Part shown: piece after piece, positions 32,898 through 38,180 of the stretch
Position numbering within the stretch: the stretch's first letter is position 1
Layout: every line of letters starts with the position of its first letter
Assembly (NCBI GenBank): GCA_024405515.1
Contig: JAKSOR010000010.1
Span: 1-38,180, forward strand
Direction: 5' to 3'
Origin: Clostridia bacterium
Lineage (GTDB): Bacteria; Bacillota; Clostridia; Christensenellales; CAG-917
Length of the DNA stretch: 38,180 bases
Translations under genes and position numbers: made by a program
The notes under the pieces: generated by a model
Told to the model about the DNA's origin: nothing
What the model saw: the letters and a program-made list of their open reading frames with translations, nothing else
Databases searched by the model: none

Positions 32898-33788
32898 ATG
32901 GAAAAAATAAAAAAGTTACTGCTTATAACATTCATCAGTCTGCTGCTTGTCGTGTTTTCAGGATGTACGGATCTTGGAAATTACACAGATGAGGAGGAAT
33001 ATTACAGGATATTCTCATCTGTCAAAACGATAGATAAGAATTTCGGAACGGATTCGTATTCAATGCAGGATTTTTATAATCCTCAGACTATAGAAGATTT
33101 CGAATGTCCGGTAGACTATGACAAATATAAGTACCTGTGTATTAAAGTCGAAGAAGACATTGTCGCGCACGAAATATCACTATGGGTATTAAAAGAGGGT
33201 GAACCTGTATCGCTTCAGGTCTCACTGTGTGTTACAAAAGATGTTCCGGAGTCAAGTTCTGAAGATGATGATGGCCCGTTATTCAGTGGCACATACAATT
33301 GTTATGCCACGGATGGTACGATTACTGGATTCCTCAATTTCTATCAGGATGATGACGATGATGATAAGACGGATGTCACCTATGAAAATAACGGCGTTCA
33401 GTACAAAGCACAGCTTTCAGTAGATGAAGATACAAGGTCAGCAACTTTTTATGTGGACACACTCGCACGTAGTTTCAAAATATCTCTGACTCTTGATGGC
33501 AGAGTAGCACTTACCACAGATAAGTCAACCGGAGTAGTTTATTACGAGGCAGAAAGTTCAGGACTCGCATCGGCAACGGTGCAGGTTTCGGAAGAATGGA
33601 GTTCATTCACATTCAGTGAATATAACTCAAACGGCAAGAAGTCTAATGCACTTCCTATTAGAGCTGGTTCCTATATAATTATGATTTTTGAAAATAATTT
33701 GAAGGCAGCTGCAGCAGTATCCGGACTTCAGAGTGTTGAATTCAAAATGACAGATATTATGATCTACAGAGAGGGAGAAGAGGAGTAA
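32898..33788 (+). CDS. Lipoprotein of the secretion-like cluster, unknown function
   Basis: A 296-residue protein with a basic start (MEKIKK), a hydrophobic run and lipobox VFSGC with Cys23. The mature part is beta-rich and acidic, with Asp runs at about 122-128 and 150-156. I do not recognise the family. The segment ISLWVLKEGEPVSLQVSL and the later VSEEWSSFTFSEYNSNGK resemble strands of a carbohydrate-binding or Ig-like sandwich, but this is weak. It sits between the pilin-like and VirB6-like genes, seven bases before the latter's ATG, so it is likely an exposed component of the same machine. The start lacks a good ribosome site. Confidence 0.7.
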   Translation: MEKIKKLLLITFISLLLVVFSGCTDLGNYTDEEEYYRIFSSVKTIDKNFGTDSYSMQDFYNPQTIEDFECPVDYDKYKYLCIKVEEDIVAHEISLWVLKEGEPVSLQVSLCVTKDVPESSSEDDDGPLFSGTYNCYATDGTITGFLNFYQDDDDDDKTDVTYENNGVQYKAQLSVDEDTRSATFYVDTLARSFKISLTLDGRVALTTDKSTGVVYYEAESSGLASATVQVSEEWSSFTFSEYNSNGKKSNALPIRAGSYIIMIFENNLKAAAAVSGLQSVEFKMTDIMIYREGEEE

Positions 33789-33794
33789 CAAAAA

Positions 33795-35174
33795 ATGTTT
33801 GATTGGTTTTGGAAATTTCTGTACAGTATATCCAAATTCTTTATGTGGATATGTGATCAGCTTTTGTATGTATCAAAAGTTTTGATTGGTATCGACCCTA
33901 TTAAATATAACGGTGAGGATATCGATCTTATCACGTATCTTATTACAAGCGACAGAGTAAGATTTGCATTTGCAGGATGTGTACTCATCGCAATGACACT
34001 TCTTACAGGATTTACGATAATACAGATTCTGAGAACAATAGCCAAAATGGGCGACGGTATGACACCTGGACAGATTGCCATGAAGTCTTTCAAGACGTTC
34101 ATGATTTTCCTGTTTGTTCCGTTTGTCATGGTAACACTCATTGCATTTATGAACGTATTCATGGAATCCATTTTTAATGCAGTCATGGGCGGACAGAGTT
34201 CCATTGGAACATTTATGTTTATCTGTTTTGCTGATGCCGGTGATGCATGGCATTCAGGATGTGACGGCGATGGCTTCTTGGCTGCAGGTGCTGATTATAA
34301 CAGTACAGGTCAGGTAAAGAACTGGATTGATATTTCGGATTTCGCATTCATTTATTCGTGGATTGTAGGATTCGTTGCAATGTATAATATCGCAGCCGCA
34401 ATGATTATGTTCGTAGACAGAGCAATTTCTATTGTAATTCTGTTTGTTCTGTCACCATTCCCGATTGCAGCAGCGGTTATTGATGACGGTGCAAGATTCA
34501 AGAGCTGGAGGGAACAGGTACTAAACAAATTCCTTGTAGGATTCGGAGTACTTCTGGCAATAGCGTTCTATATACTAGTCTCATCGCTGGTATGTAATAC
34601 GCATGTTCAGTTGATTCCGGGCAATACGGCTCTGAGTAATATTGCAAAGATACTCTTTATTCTCGGCGGTGCCACAACATGTAAGAAAGCAGGAGCTCTT
34701 GTTGGCTCTATGGTATCAGCTTCCGGCGGAAACGAAGCTATGGACCCTGCATTCCAGGGCAACAAACTCTTCAGTGCTCTCGGCAGTGCAATTTCAGCGC
34801 CATTTAAAGCAGCAAGAGGAATCACGAACTTTGCTACTGAAGCAAAAGTTAAGGGCCTCGGCACAGCAACAGCACATGCATTCGGATTCAAAGTCAAGGA
34901 TGACTTTAAAAACGGCGGCGGCGGTGGCAGCGGCAGCGGTAGTGAAGGCAGCGGCGAAGGCTCCGGATCCACAAACAACAATAACCCTAAATATAACGAT
35001 AAGCAGGGTCTTAATGAAGCTCTTAACGGTGGAAATCAAAAAGAAGATGATAAGAAAGACGATAATAACCAGAATAACAATACTCCAAATCAGGGTAAGG
35101 GCCAGGGTATGCTTAATAGCGCTCTGAACAATGATGATGGCAACAAGAAAAATAATGAAGGAGATGAAGAATAA
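33795..35174 (+). CDS. Polytopic VirB6/TrbL-like channel protein (Mbov_0396-like)
   Basis: A 459-residue membrane protein with about six helices (near 10-35, 55-77, 98-122, 180-205, 208-232, 248-270) and a hydrophobic segment near 285-310. The first lies in WFWKFLYSISKFFMWICDQLL, a pattern typical of the Mbov_0396-type proteins of ICE transfer modules. Residues from about 375 form a soluble tail of Gly/Ser runs followed by Asn, Gln, Asp and Lys. The family is thought to form the inner part of the translocation channel together with VirB4. The stop overlaps the virB4 start by one base. Assignment rests on topology and gene order more than on single residues. Confidence 0.8.
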   Translation: MFDWFWKFLYSISKFFMWICDQLLYVSKVLIGIDPIKYNGEDIDLITYLITSDRVRFAFAGCVLIAMTLLTGFTIIQILRTIAKMGDGMTPGQIAMKSFKTFMIFLFVPFVMVTLIAFMNVFMESIFNAVMGGQSSIGTFMFICFADAGDAWHSGCDGDGFLAAGADYNSTGQVKNWIDISDFAFIYSWIVGFVAMYNIAAAMIMFVDRAISIVILFVLSPFPIAAAVIDDGARFKSWREQVLNKFLVGFGVLLAIAFYILVSSLVCNTHVQLIPGNTALSNIAKILFILGGATTCKKAGALVGSMVSASGGNEAMDPAFQGNKLFSALGSAISAPFKAARGITNFATEAKVKGLGTATAHAFGFKVKDDFKNGGGGGSGSGSEGSGEGSGSTNNNNPKYNDKQGLNEALNGGNQKEDDKKDDNNQNNNTPNQGKGQGMLNSALNNDDGNKKNNEGDEE

Positions 35175-37828
35175 TGAGACTTATACCAAAAACCTCCAAA
35201 GTTAAAGTTGAATTCTTCCGTAATGTATCCATTCCTGACGTAATTATCGGCCTTATAGGAATAGGACTTGAGATTCTTCTTTTCCTTACGAACCTTAACT
35301 TTGTCAAATATATCATTATGGTTCTTCTTCTTTGTGTCATAGTAGGACTTTATCTTCCTTTCGAAGGTCAGAGATTCTATATGGCAGGTGTGAATATAGT
35401 AAAATTCATGCTTTCCAAGAAACATTACTCAAAGAAGTTTGAAAAAGCTTCATCCAATATCAGTGCATTCGTTCCTTTTAAAAATGTATACGACGGGTTC
35501 ATTGAATATGACGGATATTATGCAGGAGTTTTACAGATTGACCCGAGAGAATTCAGACTTTTATCAGGGTTCAGACAGGATCAGATTATTGATAACTGTT
35601 TCGGAAGACTTGTAAGAGCCGTTTCCGGCAAAACAAAAGCTTCAGTTGTAAAAATAGACAGAAAGCTTGTTCTTGATAAATATATTGCTCTTGAAGAAAA
35701 GAAAAAAGATGAACTTTATAAACTTTTTGAGACAGGTGAAATTTCTCAGGAAGAACTTGATGTCAGAATCAAAGTTATTGATGACAGAAAGTCAATCTAC
35801 AATAACTTAAATACTGAAACCATTGTTCAGAAACCATTCTATTACTTCATTGTATACGATGAAGATAAGGGTGTAATTAACGAAATTCTTAAAAATGGTA
35901 TAAGCGACCTTCAGGAAGCCGGAATGTCCTCTGAGATACTTGATGATAAAGGACTTGCTATTTTCCTTAAGTATCAGTACACAACAAAGTTTGAGGAAAG
36001 AGACGTCGAAAACATAGCTCCTGAGGAAATTATGTCATGGGTACTTCCTGATGATATTAAATTTACACCGGGATCTGCAATTGTTGACGGAGAAGAATGT
36101 TATAACTATACAGTCAGAAACTATCCACTCTATGTTCTCAATGCATGGGGCTACCAGCTTTTCAATATAGAAAACACAAAAGTAGTGTTTAATATTGAGC
36201 CATATCAGAAAGAAAAAGCTGTAAAGATGATTGACCGTTCTCTCCAGGAACTTTTAAGCCAGTCTGAGACGGCATTTAACGCCAGTTCAATGATTGACAA
36301 ACAAACACATATCAATACTCTTGTTAACGTTCTGAGACTCTTACAGAACGATAACGAGACACTTTATAAGTGTACTCTCCACATTACAATCTATAACAGG
36401 GGAGACAAAGATAAAGAAGCAAAGAAAAATATCAAAAAAGCAGTTAAAAGAATTGTAACAGAACAGGGATTCGATCTCGCAGACAACTATTTCAAACAGA
36501 ACAGAGCTGTTATATCAAATAACATTTCAAGATACGACTGTATGGATGAGTATCAGAGAGCAATTCATTCATCTTCTGTTGCAGCTGTATTCCCGTTTGT
36601 TCTTTCATCTGTTATGGACAAACAGGGCGTTTTATTAGGACAGAGTGCAAACTTCCCGGTCATTGTTGACTTCTTCAAACGTGATAATGAAAGAGTTAAC
36701 TCAAATATGGTTATTTTGGGTAAGACCGGTTCAGGAAAATCCTATGCAACAAAGACCATCCTTACAGGACTTGCTGCTGAAAACTGCAAGATATTCATTC
36801 TCGACCCTGAAAATGAATATCAGTTCCTTGCAACCAAACTCGGTGGCAGACTTATTGATGTAGGTACAGCTACGCAGGGACGTATTAATCCGTTCCATGT
36901 TATTACAACCCTTGATGCCGACGAAGAAGGTGACGGGGCAACAGTTAATAACTTTGCAGTTCATCTTCAGTTCCTTGAAGAGTTCTTCAGAGTCGCGCTT
37001 CCAGGTATTGAAGCAGCAGCTCTTGAATATCTGAATAACCTTATAGTTGCACTGTATAAGAGGAAAAATATTGATGAATTCACGGACTTTTCAAAACTCG
37101 GTCCTAAAGATTATCCGATTTTCGATGATCTGAATGCACTCATCAATGAAAAACTTGCCGCAGCGACAATAGATTATGATATTGCCAACCTCAGAATCCT
37201 GTCGAACTATATCTCCAAGTTCGCAACAGGCGGCAGAAATGCAAACCTCTGGAACGGCGAATCAACACTTACTGTCAGAGAAAACTTTACAGTGTTCAAT
37301 TTCCAGTCACTTCTCGCAAACAAGAACGGAGTTATTGCAAATGCTCAGATGCTTTTGGTACTTAAGTGGCTTGATAATGAAATTATCAAAAACAGGGAAT
37401 TCAATATCAAACACGGAACAACGAGAAAGATTATTGTATGTATCGACGAGGCTCACGTATTCATTGATCCGAAATACCCGGTTGCTCTTGACTTTATGTA
37501 TCAGCTGGCAAAACGTATCAGAAAATACGCAGGAATGCAGATTGTTATCACTCAGAATATCAAAGACTTCGTAGGTACAGATGAAATCGTAAGGAAATCC
37601 ACTGCTATCATTAATGCCTGTCAGTACTCATTTATTTTTGCACTTGCTCCTAACGATATGGATGACTTATGCAAACTTTATGATAAAGCAGGAAAGATAA
37701 ATAAAACCGAACAGGATCAGATTGTAAATAATAACCGTGGTCATGCATTTATTATTACAAGTCCGAGTTCAAGAACAAGTATTGAAATAGTAGCATCAAA
37801 GAAGGTAAGAGCGCTGTTTAAAGAATAA
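35174..37828 (+). CDS. virB4: VirB4/TraE-type secretion ATPase with N-terminal membrane helices
   Basis: An 884-residue motor ATPase of type IV secretion. Two hydrophobic helices at about 16-60 come first, like a VirB3/PrgI-type part joined to VirB4. A long N-terminal domain of about 440 residues with a coiled, charged segment (about 165-215) follows. The motor domain has Walker A GKTGSGKSYATK (Lys522), ILDPENEYQFLATKLGG, Walker B IVCIDEAHVFID (Asp758, Glu759), and VITQNIKDFVG and the C-terminal Arg-rich region. All are standard VirB4/TraE/Mbov_0397-type features. It drives assembly of the pilus or channel and substrate passage. Its ATG overlaps the preceding stop (TAATG). Confidence 0.95.
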   Translation: MRLIPKTSKVKVEFFRNVSIPDVIIGLIGIGLEILLFLTNLNFVKYIIMVLLLCVIVGLYLPFEGQRFYMAGVNIVKFMLSKKHYSKKFEKASSNISAFVPFKNVYDGFIEYDGYYAGVLQIDPREFRLLSGFRQDQIIDNCFGRLVRAVSGKTKASVVKIDRKLVLDKYIALEEKKKDELYKLFETGEISQEELDVRIKVIDDRKSIYNNLNTETIVQKPFYYFIVYDEDKGVINEILKNGISDLQEAGMSSEILDDKGLAIFLKYQYTTKFEERDVENIAPEEIMSWVLPDDIKFTPGSAIVDGEECYNYTVRNYPLYVLNAWGYQLFNIENTKVVFNIEPYQKEKAVKMIDRSLQELLSQSETAFNASSMIDKQTHINTLVNVLRLLQNDNETLYKCTLHITIYNRGDKDKEAKKNIKKAVKRIVTEQGFDLADNYFKQNRAVISNNISRYDCMDEYQRAIHSSSVAAVFPFVLSSVMDKQGVLLGQSANFPVIVDFFKRDNERVNSNMVILGKTGSGKSYATKTILTGLAAENCKIFILDPENEYQFLATKLGGRLIDVGTATQGRINPFHVITTLDADEEGDGATVNNFAVHLQFLEEFFRVALPGIEAAALEYLNNLIVALYKRKNIDEFTDFSKLGPKDYPIFDDLNALINEKLAAATIDYDIANLRILSNYISKFATGGRNANLWNGESTLTVRENFTVFNFQSLLANKNGVIANAQMLLVLKWLDNEIIKNREFNIKHGTTRKIIVCIDEAHVFIDPKYPVALDFMYQLAKRIRKYAGMQIVITQNIKDFVGTDEIVRKSTAIINACQYSFIFALAPNDMDDLCKLYDKAGKINKTEQDQIVNNNRGHAFIITSPSSRTSIEIVASKKVRALFKE

Positions 37829-37843
37829 ATGGCAAGGTGAAAT

Positions 37844-38180
37844 ATGGGCAAAGGTAATGAAAACAAAACTAATAGTGAAGAGAAAAACAAGAAGAAAGTA
37901 GACGTTAATAAAATTTTCTCTGATCTTAATAAGTCTTCTAACAACGAATATCAGATGGATGATTATGTAGACGAGGAAGAAATTGTTCAGGAGAATAATC
38001 CTGTTCCATCTAATCCTGTTTCCGAACCTGATAAAAAGAAAAAGAAAAAGTCTCTGTTTTTCGATGATGATGAGGAAGAAGAGGAAATCGTAAAAAAAGA
38101 TCCGGAAGAGCCTAAACAGAAAAAAAATGAAGAGGTCGAGAAAAAGATTCATGCATTCTTTTCTGATGACGATGAAGAAG
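37844..38180 (+). CDS. Charged low-complexity protein, N-terminal part, cut by window edge
   Basis: The frame opens at ATG 37844 after AAGGTG and remains open to the window end, 112 codons. It has no signal peptide. The sequence is dominated by Lys, Glu, Asp and Asn with runs such as KKKKKK and DDDEEEEE, and a short motif SLFFDDDEE is echoed by AFFSDDDEE near the end. It is predicted to be disordered and cytoplasmic at this end. It lies 15 bases after virB4 and belongs to the same operon. It may be the start of a larger protein; I cannot assign a function. Confidence 0.65.
   Translation, partial: MGKGNENKTNSEEKNKKKVDVNKIFSDLNKSSNNEYQMDDYVDEEEIVQENNPVPSNPVSEPDKKKKKKSLFFDDDEEEEEIVKKDPEEPKQKKNEEVEKKIHAFFSDDDEE

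Noticed and set aside
19097..38180. Mycoplasma-type code (UGA as Trp), suggested by the likeness to mycoplasma ICE genes
   Set aside because: UGA ends virD4, moaD and tupB at positions that fit the families, and Trp is written UGG throughout.
19097..38180. Relaxase, integrase or oriT
   Set aside because: No histidine-triad or tyrosine relaxase motif and no recombinase motif is present in any frame I read.
1..38180. CRISPR arrays, tRNA or rRNA genes, insertion sequences
   Set aside because: No regular direct repeats with spacers, no cloverleaf with conserved T-loop, and no transposase motif seen.

Overview
The window looks like chromosome from an anaerobic, low-GC Gram-positive bacterium (Bacillota or a close relative). 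The grounds are AT-rich intergenic DNA, strong AGGAGG-type ribosome sites, lipoproteins with Gram-positive lipoboxes, pyruvate phosphate dikinase, a polyferredoxin and a tungsten-type aldehyde:ferredoxin oxidoreductase. UGA is read as stop (ends of tupB, moaD and virD4), so the code is the standard bacterial one and not the mycoplasma one. I cannot name the genus.

Region 1 (1-7200) is housekeeping and accessory metabolism. It holds a truncated CorA-type metal transporter on the minus strand with a long structured leader, then on the plus strand ppdK, the azlC-azlD branched-chain amino acid exporter pair, a NifX/NifB-like metal-cluster protein with a His/Cys tail, galE overlapping an AlkD-like DNA repair gene, and a ferredoxin with four [4Fe-4S] motifs.

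Region 2 (7200-18140) is a tungsten cofactor island. A minus-strand tungstate ABC transporter (tupA, tupB, tupC) has a leader that looks like a molybdenum/tungsten-cofactor riboswitch followed by an intrinsic terminator. An 8-nt aptamer segment is perfectly complementary to the terminator arm. Divergent from it runs a compact nine-gene operon: aldehyde ferredoxin oxidoreductase, MoaD-like carrier, ThiF/MoeB-like adenylyltransferase, MogA, MoeA, a second MoeA fused to a periplasmic-binding-like domain, MoaA, MoaC and a MOSC protein. Uptake, pterin synthesis, metal insertion and the likely client enzyme are therefore together. moaE and mobA are not in the window. Two perfect palindromes flank the -10 of the oxidoreductase promoter.

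Region 3 (18169-18957) is a response regulator with a receiver domain and a SARP/BTAD-like output domain, with no adjacent kinase, closed by a strong terminator.

Region 4 (19097 to the window end) is a type IV secretion-like or conjugation-like locus, all on the plus strand. It holds a 1002-residue lipoprotein with MBG-type repeats, a VirD4/TraG coupling ATPase, a 2600-residue membrane-anchored surface protein built of Ig-like modules, a small two-helix pilin-like protein, a 296-residue lipoprotein, a VirB6/TrbL-like polytopic protein, a VirB4/TraE ATPase with two N-terminal membrane helices, and the start of a highly charged protein. The pilin/membrane protein/ATPase order resembles the mycoplasma ICE transfer module (Mbov_0395/0396/0397-type families). 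No relaxase, integrase or oriT is visible. The locus is either part of an integrative element running past the right edge, or a chromosomal contact-dependent secretion or adhesion system; the large surface proteins are its most unusual part.
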